Below, in pieces: positions 1 through 11,417 of a stretch of 64,000 bases of DNA. How positions within the stretch are numbered: the stretch's first letter is position 1; each line of letters opens with the position of its first letter. The notes under the pieces were generated by a model. That model was given only the letters and a program-made list of their open reading frames with translations, ran no database searches and had not been told where the DNA came from. A program made the position numbers and the translations under genes. The DNA is from Coleophoma eucalyptorum (Eukaryota > Ascomycota > Leotiomycetes > Helotiales > Dermateaceae), in the NCBI GenBank assembly GCA_026120035.1, contig JALRME010000005.1:434001-498000 (forward strand), given 5' to 3'.

Positions 1-950
1 GAACCCTCACCATTCACCTCAACACCACCACCACTCCACAAGTCGCTCCGGCTTGCAAACGGCAACGCCTCGACAAACAGCGTGTGCGCGAAGCTGCCGC
101 CCATCAGCATGGCATAGACCGTCTCGAGCTTGTGCGAGACCAGAATCGTCCGCCGCACCGACTCGGCCACGATCCATGCTCTGTGGGCCGAAAAGGCTGC
201 GGGCAGGGACGACGGGGCGGAGAGGTAGAGCTTCTGTGTCCAGTAGCGGAGCAGCGGGATTCTTTGCTCGGCTGATGCCCGGAGGGGACTGGGGAGGTTG
301 AAGTTGAAGAGGGTGAGGATCTGGAGGAGAAGGAGGGCCTGGACTAACGTGAACATCGAGGTGAAGGTGTGGATGTGGGAGGTGGTGTTGAGTATCCTGC
401 TGGTGGATGTTTGGATGGCTTGGTATAATATCCCGCTCTCTGTTGAAACGGCTGGGTCGTGTAGTTCACAAAGCGAGTTCAGCTCTTGCAGTAGTGGCGG
501 GAGGCCCTTTTCATACAGCTTGCGATGCATGAATGAAGTGGCTGCTGTGGAAGCGAATTCCTGGGGAAGCGTTAGAAGCTGGTTGACCAGGAACACGCAT
601 GTCTCTCTATTCACGGTCCCCGCAAGGTCAGGTGGGTTGAGGTGTCGATAAGAGAGCGGAGATCGTGATATCGATGATGCCCAAGCAACAACACGCCACT
701 CATCTACGTTTGGCATTGATATCACAGAGTTTCTATTCCACTCCTCAGGTTGGCCCCGATTAGCCTTCACAGCGACTTCTAGGGTAGGTGTTGGACGCAG
801 AGCAGCCTCGCTCCGGCTTTCCAGAGTCCCAGGCCCATTCTGGTACTCGCAGGCGAGATTCTTGCTTTCACAACGCGCACAACGAGGAAGTCCTTTATCA
901 CATCTCCGCTTGGCCCTGATACACTTGCTGCAAGACTTTGCCAGGGACAT
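1..950 (-). CDS. Zn(II)2Cys6 transcription factor, partial (C-terminus beyond window)
   Basis: An uninterrupted minus-strand frame runs from an ATG at 950 to the left edge, about 316 codons without a stop. Residues 7-34 carry the fungal binuclear zinc cluster: CSKC, six residues, C, six residues, C, then CARC, six residues, C, with the basic stretch IRAKRRC that contacts DNA. A long helical middle region follows, including WIVAESVRRTIL near the edge, which looks like the regulatory middle region of this family. The C-terminus lies outside the window. The ATG is chosen because it sits six codons before the first cysteine, as is usual. No intron is needed. The gene is divergent from the NmrA-like gene, so it may control it; that is inference. 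The family call is firm, but the target and inducer are unknown. Confidence 0.85.
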   Translation of the reverse strand, partial: MSLAKSCSKCIRAKRRCDKGLPRCARCESKNLACEYQNGPGTLESRSEAALRPTPTLEVAVKANRGQPEEWNRNSVISMPNVDEWRVVAWASSISRSPLSYRHLNPPDLAGTVNRETCVFLVNQLLTLPQEFASTAATSFMHRKLYEKGLPPLLQELNSLCELHDPAVSTESGILYQAIQTSTSRILNTTSHIHTFTSMFTLVQALLLLQILTLFNFNLPSPLRASAEQRIPLLRYWTQKLYLSAPSSLPAAFSAHRAWIVAESVRRTILVSHKLETVYAMLMGGSFAHTLFVEALPFASRSDLWSGGGVEVNGEG

Positions 951-1573
951 ATCGGGCACCCCTGTGGCATGTGCAATCCCCACGCGATGCGATCGTCCGG
1001 CTTATAAATTTTTCGGACATACAGGCACTTTCGTAATCTGCTTCCAGAAGGTTGGGGAAGGAGAGTCAGGAAGAGACAATATAGAGACATTACAAAGATC
1101 CAGCCGTGCAAATGGAGTCTAGTACAAAGCGAGCTACGTTGTCATCCTCTGCACTATGCACCTGCGCTGAAAGAGGACTAGTCTCCACCGCGGTTAGCGG
1201 CATGTAAGTTTAGCGAGCTCACCGGGTCGTCGTCGCTAAGCTGTAGTTGGTTGATGGAAGGGCAGATCCCAGCCTCAACTTGGCCGGCCATACATCATTG
1301 CAACAAGTCGTAAGGCTCAACTGTATAGAGAAAATCAGGATATAACCCGATCCAAAGATATATAAATAATGGGTTCTGCTGTTGCTGTTTTCGCTTTCCG
1401 GTATCTCAGCATCCTCCTACAGTGTTCTCTGTCAAGAAATCTCAATCCGTCTGCACTTATTAACCTCGTTTACCATATTATATCTCATCAACAAAAGTCT
1501 CACTTATAATTTCCCAAGCACTTCCAGACTTCAACAAAACTCCTCTTCTCTACCATTCCCCTCAGGCACCATC
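951..1573. promoter_or_regulatory. Divergent intergenic promoter between the Zn2Cys6 factor and the NmrA-like gene
   Basis: This 623-bp spacer serves both genes. A TATAAATA box lies at 1361-1368, about 210 bp before the NmrA-like start. A TTTATAA-type box for the other strand lies near 1002-1009, close to the factor's start. CCG/CGG half-sites, the usual targets of Zn2Cys6 proteins, occur at 1188-1200 as CCGCGG followed by TTAGCGG, giving an abutted CCG-CGG and a CGG-N4-CGG. Half-sites at 997-1015 flank the minus-strand TATA-like box. Binding is inferred from motif only. Confidence 0.4.
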
Positions 1574-2494
1574 ATGCCTTCCCGGATTCAGAACGTCATG
1601 GTGATCGGTGCATCAGGAAGCACCGGCGTCCCCATCGTCAACGCTCTTCTACAATCAGGGTTCACCGTGAGCGTACTCGCCCGAGAATCCTCCACAGCAA
1701 CCTATCCAGCAACAGTCCGTGCCTTCAAGACCGATTACAGCACCGAATCGCTCGTAGCAGCCCTGCAAGGCCAAGACGCCATAGTGAGCACCATCACCAC
1801 GACCTCCGTGGCAATCCAGTCCGCCATAATCGACGCTGCCGTCACGGCCGGCGTGAAGAGGTTCATACCCTCAGAGTTTGGAGTCGACACTGCAAAGCCG
1901 GGCCTCGGCGACGCGCTGCCCGTCTTCGCACCCAAGGTGGCTACGGTCAAGTATCTACAGAGCAAGGAAGCTTCCGGGCTTGAGTGGACGGCCTTGGCTA
2001 CGGGCACGCTCTTGGACTGGTCGTTCCGCCTCGGGGTATTTGGATGGGACCTCAAGCACCAGAAAATCACGCTGTTTGATGGGGGCGAGCAGGAGACGGA
2101 GATTACAACGCTTGCACAGCTAGGTCGAGCGGTTGCGGCCATCCTGGCGGAGGAGCATCTGGACGCGACGAAGAATCAGTATGTGTATGCCAATTCATTC
2201 ACGGCGAAGCAGACAGAGATCTTTGCACTTATAAAGACTTTGATGCCCGATGTCAACTTTGATGTCGCGCAGGCGAGGACGGTTGAGCTTGCCAAGGCCG
2301 GGCTAGAGAAACTGGCATCAGGGGATGCTCAGGTGGCATACATGGGTGCATTTGAGATGATTACTGCAGCGATTTATGGGTTCGAAGACGCGAACAATTA
2401 CTCTAGGACCAAAGGATTGTGGAACCAGAAGCTTGGATTGCCCAAGGAGGATTTGAAGGAAACAATGGCGGAAATGGTCCGGGAGTATTCTTAG
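1574..2494 (+). CDS. NmrA-like / isoflavone-reductase-like NAD(P)-binding protein
   Basis: A single exon encodes 306 residues, the normal size for this family. The N-terminus has the Rossmann motif VMVIGASGSTGVPIV (GxxGxxG type) at about residues 8-22. RFIPSEFGVD near residue 100 and the lysine in FAPKVATVKYLQ match the substrate and catalytic region of NmrA/isoflavone-reductase atypical short-chain dehydrogenases. No signal peptide or membrane segment is seen. The frame is open upstream, but the first ATG is at 1574 in good context (ACCATCATG). A TATAAATA box lies about 210 bp upstream. Family members are either NAD(P)H-dependent reductases of aromatic or secondary metabolites or redox sensors. 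The substrate is unknown. The divergent Zn2Cys6 neighbour hints at inducible metabolism. Confidence 0.85.
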   Translation: MPSRIQNVMVIGASGSTGVPIVNALLQSGFTVSVLARESSTATYPATVRAFKTDYSTESLVAALQGQDAIVSTITTTSVAIQSAIIDAAVTAGVKRFIPSEFGVDTAKPGLGDALPVFAPKVATVKYLQSKEASGLEWTALATGTLLDWSFRLGVFGWDLKHQKITLFDGGEQETEITTLAQLGRAVAAILAEEHLDATKNQYVYANSFTAKQTEIFALIKTLMPDVNFDVAQARTVELAKAGLEKLASGDAQVAYMGAFEMITAAIYGFEDANNYSRTKGLWNQKLGLPKEDLKETMAEMVREYS

Positions 2495-2783
2495 AACACT
2501 CCCTTTGTTATATCTTGTGTTGAAGACACAAACTATTCTCACATATTGAATTATTTTTAACATTAGCCATCTAAAGTACGCAGCGAGCAACTTTCACTAA
2601 TCAACAGTTATGCAACCCAAGAAAATCAAATGAGGTATCGCTAGCAATAAAACATATAACACACTCCATGCACCATGGCTAATTCAGATATCAAGTGCTC
2701 CCGGTTCGCCTCGCTCCTCCTAGAACCTCCAATTGAACGCCTATGTATGCACGCTCTACCTGTACCAAGGAAGGAAAAGTAAT

Positions 2784-5700
2784 CTAGTCCTCGCCAGGAC
2801 CAGCATGTCTACCGCCCGAGGGTGTTCCATCTGTAATATCATCTGATACGTTTCTGGGAGGTAGTCGAACCTTCTCTAATTCTATCCTCTGCTTCTCGAA
2901 GACTGCCTCTAAGGACTCCCCTTTCCTTCGGGCCTCTAAAGCTCTTTCTGCCATCTCAATGTTCTCGAACACACCATTGGCTCTCCAAGATTTTCTTTCT
3001 TTCATAATCCGAAGTCTGCCTTTGAGACCATCGGCCTTCTTCTCTTCCATAATTGCCCAGACTTTCTGCATGACACTCCAACCATATGCAACTTTTTCCA
3101 TGGCCGCTCTTTTGTCCTTTTCTGACAAACCATTCAGGTCACGCTGGCCTTGCTGAATGCGTGCCTGGCGAATATAGTGAGTAGGCTGCCGGTTTTTAAG
3201 CATCTCCTTGTGAACACCTTTCAGTGTGTATCCAAATGGACCAAGAATAGCAGCAATGTCTTTGAGCACAAAGCCTGTGAGGCCCATGCCCACTCCTTTC
3301 ACAAATCCCAATGCCCCATTATCACGAGCCCCTGTATAGGGCTGTGAGACAAGACCAGTGACTCCATCATAGATGCCAAAGACAAACTCTTCGCCAGCTG
3401 CTTTCAGGCCAGACTGAATACCAGTAATACGGGTTGGTCTTGCAAAGCGTCAGTACAAACCAGAATTATGGGCCTAAAAACTTACCTTCGAACAGTGGTG
3501 TCGCCATACAGCCGCGGTGCATTGTGAAAACCTTGTGCTACCGCTAAGGAAAGATCCATTGGTGCTCTTGCAAGTGCTTCTGCAGTCTGACCTAGACCCG
3601 ACCCGACATCCTGAGCCACCTCCTCCGCCGTGTTCTCTTCAGGATCATCCGAGAGCATCGACTCATCGTCCACCTGGTTATCCTCTTCTTGCTCTACTTT
3701 GGGACTCAGCGGCCTTTCGCCGGTGATCCCATTTTCCAAATCATTGTTGGGTATTTTACTTTCTCCGTCGGTCAAAGTTGCACCTTCCCTAATGGCATGT
3801 TGTGAACTCAAACCATCTTTGTGGCAATCACCCTTCTTCATGACTCCGTTAGTATGAAGCTTTGTTGACTTGTCATCTGAGACCCGAGCTTCAGCATTTT
3901 TACGACCCTCGTTCATGCTTCTGCGCACTTCATCTTGAGACTGTTTTCTCTTCTTCTTTTCTTCGTGTTGCGTACGCCTCCTAGAACTCTTTGCAAGCTT
4001 GAACGGGACACTACCTACGCCGGCAGCGGCAGATGTCATAGTACTCATCAATGCTGTTGCTACACCAGTGACAGGCTCGCCTGGTCCTTCAAAATCGTTC
4101 CACTCGTTGTGGCGGATGAGCCGTAGGTTCTTCCAAGTCACCTTCTTCTTCTCCACAATTATATTGGCAGCCAAGGCGCTGAGTCTCAGATTAGTACCCT
4201 TCAGAATCCATACAGCAACTCGGTCTTCCAAGATAGAACATCGCATTGATTTTTCTCCTCTAAGAACCAAACTCCGATGGAAGGACTTCACGGCATTTCG
4301 AGCACCGTCACCTTCTGCTTCAATATCTCTGGCAATATTCCTGGCTGCATCTTGCGCTTCCTTGGTCAAACAATGCTTGATGCCTTCAGCAAGCTTTTCG
4401 GCAGTCAAGTCCTTGTATTGCACAGGCTCAGCACCGGCACCAGCTTTGCCTATCATAGATCCCCAAAACTGTTGGTCGCCAAAGAAAGGAACGACCATAG
4501 TTGGTTTGCCACATTTGAGGCCAATAGCTGTGGTCCCTGCTCCGCCGTGATGGACAACGGCTCGCACCTTAGGAAATAGCCAGTCATGTGGCGTATTCTC
4601 AAGCATGAAAATGTTGTCCGGTACGTTGTCGTCACCCAGGCCGCCCCAGCCTTTCGATACAAGGGCTCGAACACCTGCAATCTTTACAGCCTCGAAGATC
4701 ATTGCAGTGAACCTATCTGGATCATCAACCACAATAGACCCGAACCCGATGTATACAGGGGGATCGCCAGCATTCAAGAACTTCTGCAGGTCGTCGGGCG
4801 GCTTAAACGAGGATGCAAGATCCAAGAAGACAAACCCTGCGATGTCAATCTCAGGTCCCCAATCTGCTGGTTTAGGGACCAGTCCTGGTGACCAGAGATA
4901 TGTGTAAGGGACCTTTTGGCGATAGAGTTGACCAGGAGCCCAAAGTGTAGAAACTGGCTCAAGCCCAAGAGTCTTTATTCTGAATCTGTTTACCAAATCA
5001 CCGAGACTATGGAAAGGTCAGTAAAAGAGGCCACTAAGTAAATTGTAACTTGGTCATCAAAAATATGGATATATAGTGTTCTCAATAAATGTATCCTATG
5101 CAAATATGGACCTTTGGTCACATATGGAGCCAATTTATATTCTCCATACATGGAAAACTGTCATTTGTGAAACAAGAGTTTATAAAATTTCGACTTACCC
5201 TTGCCATGTCATCATCTCTACCAAGGGATAGGATATGAAATTGGTATAGCCAGGATCAACATTGGTCTTCTTGATATTTGCCAATGGATGCGGAAAGGCC
5301 TGCGTAGGAGTATATGGGAAAGTGAAAGCCAAGTGAAGAGGTATTCCAAGGCGTTCTGCGCAGTGGATGTGAGCAAACGATGGCGGATTTGCTATAATAG
5401 CATCGGCAACAAAAGGGTGCTTGTCAGACATCATCTTCATGTTACTGGCATCCTTTTCGTCATCTGTAGCGTTGATACAGGCTCTCCAAAACCCATCAAA
5501 CATTGCCGCCATCTGTTCTCGTCGTCGACCAATTTCCCCCTTTCTGACTGTCTCCATTTTGGGTATCATGCCGGGGTTCTTCACCATGAAAGCCATTAGT
5601 TCCGCAGGATCGCCACCCACTGAGAAGAATTCAAGACCAGAATCTTGCTCGACGAATTCCTTAAATGCTGGATGGGTAGCAATCCGCACTCGATGCCCAT

Positions 5701-6451
5701 ATTCCTTGAGGTCTTTTCCAAGCTTCAAAAATGGCTGGATATCTCCTCTACTCCCAATAACCATTACAACAATATTCAACCGTGGCCGAGGTAGGTCTGT
5801 ATCGATCGTAGACGCCGTAGATACTCTTGATAGATGCCTGCTGTCGTTGCGGCTTGTCGCTGGCGACAATCCTGAGTCCGGTTTTGTCCCTGCCACCAGA
5901 GGCGAGATAGTCGAAGCACCAAGAGCCTTTGCCAGATACCCTTTATTATTTGTCTCGTTCACACTGATGTTTAATCGTCCATCTTTCTTTGAGACTTTCC
6001 CCTTCGTTCTATAGTTGTCATTGCCGACTTTGAATTTCGAGTATGAACCGCGGCTAACTGATGGTACTCGTGCTTTCTTCTTTCCACCTTTTGTGCCTGG
6101 CTGGTCAATGTCGCCATCATCGTCATTATCATCATCATCATCATCATCATCATCATCGGATGAAGAGCTCGATGAAGAAGAGTCGTCCTCTACACTTTGC
6201 GTATTCCAAATAGCCTCATTCAACAAAGAAGTATTTGTTCCTCCACGGCGCAACTTCGGAGACAGCAACGAAGACTGCGTCACTGGTGGAGGTCGTTCAG
6301 TCTGCCACGCCTTTACAGGCGCTGGTCTGCGCGCAGAGCTTGCAGGAATTGGCTCGTCATGAGTGTTCGCAGGCGTCTGAACCGACTCTGTGCGAGACAT
6401 GGTTCTCCTATTTTTGCCTCCTACTACCTTGCCGTTGCTGTGATCCGCCAT
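2784..6451 (-). CDS. Sterol-glucosyltransferase-like GT28/UDP-glycosyltransferase with VPS13-like C-terminal segment
   Basis: Three exons (6451-5199, 5006-3486, 3438-2784) give about 1142 residues. Residues 1-220 are disordered, with an Asp/Ser run. A GT28 N-terminal domain starts near residue 222 (VVMVIGSRGDIQPFLKLG). The UDP-sugar signature HHGGAGTTAIGLKCGKP lies near residue 570. A charged linker leads to a glycine-patterned stretch near residues 940-1005 (YDGVTGLVSQPYTGA, then GFVKGVGMGLTGFVLKD), which resembles the C-terminal region of VPS13-type lipid transfer proteins. The GRAM-PH-GRAM part of Atg26 is absent. The likely activity is transfer of glucose from UDP-glucose to a sterol at a membrane. 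Introns are 192 bp (GTAAGT) and 47 bp (GTAAGT, acceptor AAG). The start ATG has the context AAGATGG. The exact acceptor lipid is unproven. Confidence 0.85.
6113..6158. repeat. ATC/GAT trinucleotide microsatellite inside the glycosyltransferase gene
   Basis: About fifteen near-perfect CAT/ATC triplets encode a run of aspartates on the minus strand, directly next to a serine run. The length is a multiple of three, so copy-number change would keep the frame. It lies in the disordered N-terminal region, where length variation would be tolerated. Confidence 0.85.
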
Positions 6452-7492
6452 CTTGGTAGCACAGCAGTGGTATCGTGCGCCGAGGTGGAATTATGAATTA
6501 ATGACTGCGTCTGAGGAATGGCATAAAGACTGACGAGCGCAGCAAAGAACGAAAAAAGAAAAAAAGAAAAAAAGAAATACCAGTGGAAGTGAGGGAGAGA
6601 GAGAGAGAGAGGGAAAGGTCTTGCGATGAAGGTCGCAAGGATACAATGAGTGGTACTCACTAAAGAGTCTTAGCCCATCCTGTTCTTCATGATGGATCGA
6701 CTTTGGCATTTCCTTTGCTATCGAATTGTCGTAAATCGTCACCACCCGAAGTGCCTTACGTCATTCGCTGGCCGGGGCTCTTACCGTTGCGCTAACCTGG
6801 TCAGGATCTGCCGCTGCCAGTTGATCCACTTCACCGCCACAGCTCATTCCGTCCCCGTCCTGTTTCATTTCATATTGTGCGTATCTAGAGCGAGACTTCA
6901 AAGAGATCGGTTTGAAATCCATGGCAAGATGTCTTCAAAGCTGAGTCAATTCATGTATCAGACTTTATCTACAAACTTTTTCCCTCTCTGCATCCTTCGA
7001 ATATGAGAAAGAGTATCCTTCCTTCTCTTCCCGAAACCTAACCCTCTTTCTGCACCCTGCTACCAAGCAACTAGATATTAAATTATTGTGTCCCTTTATC
7101 AGAAAGGGCACAGAATATTAATTAAATAGAGAATAGAAAATAACTAATGAAATAATCCTTCAGGATTGAAGAAGATGTAGATGCATGCAAGTGAGCAGCT
7201 CGATGAGAGCCATTCGTAAATCATAGTCCTGTTCGCTCCAAATGAGTGAATGAGTGATGCTGTTTAACTCCCAAATCCCAAATTTGGTGGATATATACCG
7301 AGGTTAACCAAATAGAATTTGGTGAACGGAAAGTTGCCTTAGCAGACCTTCCATCCCAAAACTTCATCAGACATCTCCGTCTCGTTATATCGTGACCACG
7401 TCGGGCACAAAACACAAAACTTGCGCGCTAGACCGATAATAATGGGGGGTATCAAATGAGTGTGTAAAGGACTTTTGTCTTGGGCTGATCAA
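6452..7492. other. Intergenic region: glycosyltransferase promoter and oxidase 3' flank
   Basis: No gene is recognised here. Just upstream of the glycosyltransferase start is an A-rich purine tract at 6551-6578 and a (GA)n run at 6593-6612. This purine-rich plus strand corresponds to a CT-rich leader of the minus-strand mRNA, common in fungal promoters. The stretch 7070-7150 is AT-rich and probably holds 3' flanking sequence of the oxidase gene. Short ORFs here lack family similarity. Confidence 0.5.
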
Positions 7493-10400
7493 TTAAGAGC
7501 CAACAGCACCAAGACCTGGCGTGCTAAAGTCGGTGTATGCCGGCCAGTTGCCCAATGCTGCAGCATCAGCGATCGAGCCACCGAGTCGGACCCATACGGA
7601 GTTTGATGGCGTAGGCCCATCGAGAAGGAATATTTGGTACCATCCTGGAGGGCAGATGTGCACAGTTGGTGGAGCAGTCACGGTACATGTTGTACCACTG
7701 CAACTGACAGCTGGGAAGAGTGTTCGTTGGCCCATGCTGTTTCCGTGGGTGGACGAGACAGCTGCAAGCATAGAAACTCGAACAGCTCCACCAGCTGGGG
7801 TAACAACATTGCTCAGTGTGATAGCGGCACCGTAGGCCCAGTCCGTATTGGTGAGTGTATATGTGGGCTTTGTGGCCCCGTTCAAAAGGTACGGAGGAAG
7901 GAACACCTCAGTTCGGTATTCTTCTGGGTGAACACCGTCCTCGGGGTCGGAACCAGAGATCAAAACACGGCCATCTTGCAAGAGCATTGCTTCAGAGTGA
8001 TAGAGACGAGCTACAATAGTCGACGCCATGATAGTGAATCGCGAGTTGACTGGCAGAGATGGATCATAGAGAACGGCTTGGTAGTTGGGGTCGGTACCGA
8101 GACCGAAACCAGCAACTCCTTGGTGGGCTCCATTTACAATGAGATACGTTCCGTCAGGAAGAGCCGCCATACAGGACATAACACGTTGAGAAGGCATTCG
8201 TTCAATAGTCCAGTTAGCGTTGGTGACTTCTGGCTCAATAGAGACACAATTATCGATAGCTAAGGAGTTCCCGTTGGCAGAGCCACCACAAACGAGAACA
8301 GTGACGGGGTCGGTGTATGGGGCATACTGAGGAAGCATAACAGCTGTTCCTTCCAGTGGGTAAGTACGGCCAGCAAGGAAGTTTTGAACCGATCCTGGGA
8401 GGTTGGGAAGTGTTCTGACAGTGTCGAAAGTCACTTCATCGATAATACGAGCTTCGTTGTAGTAGATGACCAAGATGTTGCCTCCAGGCATGACATACAT
8501 GAAAGGATACAGGTTATCAGGATCGGTACGGTCAAGCCAGTCGAGATATTTCGAGTATCCTCCAGCAGGTGCGGGAAGAATCTCGCAAGATGGAGAAGGA
8601 GCACTGTTGGAACCGATTTCACCTCCCATAACCAGGATTGAACCGTTCGTCATAATCATGGCGGATGGATACCAACGACCGTCAAGCAAAGAAAGCTCGT
8701 CCACGTTCTCTTGCCAGTCATTGGTACCCCAAACTCCTGGTTCTCCGTCTGGCCAGTATATTCTAACACCAAATGTTGAGGCACCGGCCCAGCCTCCAAT
8801 ATTGAGTTGTCTTCCGACCTTGTCGGGAAGAGTGACTGATGCTGAACAGAAGATATCACTCTTTACGTGCATAGGTCTCCATGCCGCTGTGAAATTGTTA
8901 AGTTGGTCGAGATCCAATTCGTACGCACCGGTGGTGTTTGGAGCACCGGTTCCGGATTTCTCCAAGAACGTAACCTTGCCATTGACACTTGCAGTTGTGA
9001 TAAGAGGAACAACGACGCCGCCAATGAGGAATTCGTATTGTCCATATGCCGCGGTTCCAGCATCAGGAGTGTTCCAGACAGTGCGTCTTGGTGTTCCGAC
9101 CCATGTGTAGTACGAAAGTCTGTTTCCTGCGCCGCAATAGTAATTGGAATCTCCGCTGCAAGGAACGTTACAATCCGTCTCGGCTTGTAGTGTTGACCCA
9201 GAAGCTTGGAGGACCGAATCATCTCCACAGAAGCATTGCAATCCATACTATACAAAGATTATGTAGTCAGCAGGTGTCCAGGTGAGATTTCAGTCGCGCA
9301 ATAATGCATGGCGTGGTACATACCTCCATTCCAGCAGCTTCATAGCCATATTCGGCACACAGGTCGAGGCACGTAGTGGCACTGTTGTTAGTGGTAAGGA
9401 TAGATTCCCAGAATAGGGCTCGGTTGTCATTAACATTGTCAGAATAGCAGCCCTGGTAAACCCAGTTTCCTGGAAGATCAGTAGACTGCGAAGTAGGAGC
9501 CTGATATACAGTCAAGTTGCCGGTGTTGTAGACACTGAGGATATCTCCAGCACCACAGTCCTCATTGGCATTTCCAGCGCAAGCTACGTTGCACTGAGAC
9601 TCAGCAGCAGGAGCAGCGCCATTGTGGAGGGCCGTGTCGCAGTAACATTCTAGGAAATCGTTAACTCTGCATCATTGTATCAATAGAACATTTGACTGAC
9701 CAGATCCGTACTCTACACCAGCAATAGTGTATCCGAGGCCTATACAGGTGCTGACACAGTTCTCTACTGTGTTGGTGGTGCCACCAGTTTGTCCATTAAG
9801 AAGTGCACGACCCCCAGTTCCCTCAGTGTAGCACCCAGCGTACTTCCATCCTGTTGGCAGTGCAGTTACTCCGGCTGGAAGGCCGGTGGCTGTTGTAACA
9901 GCAGTAGATGAAGTGCTTGCCTTTGTAGAAGCTGTGTTAGTTGATGGTTGAGCGTTGCTTGTTAATAAACTTGAAGAGATTATGGAACTTGACGAGCTTG
10001 AAGATACTTTAAGAGAATAGACAGAGAGACGGTTTCCAGCACCACAGTACTCGTACTTGTTACCCGCACAAAGGAAATTACAGTCGGTTACAGGAGCTGA
10101 ATCAGACCCAGCTGTAAATGAGTTTCCACAATAACATTCTCTTGCATACTCAACGCCGAACATTTGAAAGCCATTACAGTTAGTTGCACAGCTTTCAATT
10201 GTCATTGTGTCATAAGCAAATGTAGCACCTTGCAATGCTCTAGCATTGGTAGCTTCAGTTTGACAGCCATAGAACGACCACTGGCCGACTGTGGCTGGCT
10301 GAGAAGGGCCAGTTGGAGTAGAGGCAGAGCTGGCGGTCGTAGACGTCGCTGCTCTTATAGCAGAAGAACTACTAACAGATGTTGCTGAGGTGGTAGCCAC

Positions 10401-11417
10401 AACTGATGTCGAGGCTGTGCTGGCAGTGTTGCTGGTGGTTGAAACGATTACCGAAGACACTGTAGAAGATGAGCCAGTATATCCTTTCTTGTAAATATCT
10501 AGTCTGTCTGAAGCACCACAGTACTCGGAAGAGTTTCCTGTGCAAGTATAACTGCAGTCCGAGATGCCTCCAGGGGCAACTGTAGCTGAGGTAGCAATGC
10601 TGGTACCGCAGTCTTAAACATAAATTAGCCTATGCCTTCGCTTAATTTTGGGCAAGGACAACCAGTAAGAAATAGGGGATTTACAGCACTCTTGCGCATA
10701 CTCAACACCTGCATAAATATAGGTCGATGAGAGTGCAGCGCAGGCAGAGATACAGTTTGCAACCGTCATGTTAGTGGAACCTCCAGTAACAGCTGGTGCT
10801 GCGTCACCAAGAGCGCGGACATTAGTTCCCTCGCTAAACAAAGAGTTAGCAAAACCACTCCAGTAATGCAACTTATTGATACGCACGTGTAGCATCCATA
10901 ATAACCATATCCGTCGGTCCCTGGGTTTGTCATTGGGCCAGCTGGAGGGGTTTTGCCATTCCAGAAAACGGTTAATCGATTGCCAGCGCCACAGGCTTCG
11001 GTCGAGTTTCCGGCGCATGCTACATTGCAATCCGTTGCATCTGCGACTGCTCCCGTGGACTCAATGGCGTCACCACAATAACACTCTACCCAGCAAACAT
11101 TAGATATTTCTACTATAGCCGTGAGAAGAGTACTCTTTACCATCCCCGTATTCTGTCCCTGCATAGATATAGCCGAGATTGTCGCAATAAGAAATGCAGG
11201 ATTCGTCAGTCATGGCAGCACCTGAGTAAGAAGCAGCAGACAATGTGCGTGGTCCCGGGTCAGTATAGCATCCTTGGTATGTCCATGTTCCCGGTAAAGT
11301 TGTTGGAGGTGCTACTGCTCGTTTGTTCAAAATTACATCTCCGTGAAAGATGTCGGAGGCCAGAGAGGAGCCAACAAGCATTAGTGAAACAGCTGCCCGA
11401 ACGATTGAGGGCGCCAT
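7493..11417 (-). CDS. Secreted copper radical oxidase (glyoxal/galactose oxidase type) with five WSC domains
   Basis: Six exons (11417-11141, 11085-10887, 10833-10685, 10612-9701, 9649-9324, 9247-7493) give about 1205 residues. A signal peptide (MAPSIVRAAVSLMLVGSSLAS) is followed by five cysteine-rich WSC modules, beginning near residues 43, 152, 321, 462 and 574. Ser/Thr-rich linkers flank the third and fourth. The catalytic part starts near residue 690: a glyoxal-oxidase N-terminal beta-propeller, then a DUF1929-like domain. Expected ligands are visible: Cys in PSCEILP (thioether partner), Tyr in DNLYPFMY, Tyr-His in ARLYHSEAML and His in SSTHGNSMGQR. Such enzymes oxidise aldehydes or alcohols and make H2O2 outside the cell; WSC modules bind wall or plant glycans. 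No GPI signal or C-terminal membrane anchor is seen. Confidence 0.9.

Noticed and set aside
779..1111. Minus-strand 110-codon frame overlapping the zinc-cluster start
   Set aside because: It is a shadow. The neighbouring frame starting at 950 carries the complete C6 zinc-cluster motif and stays open to the edge.
3999..4550. Plus-strand 183-codon frame
   Set aside because: It lies antisense to conserved glycosyltransferase coding sequence and has no family features.
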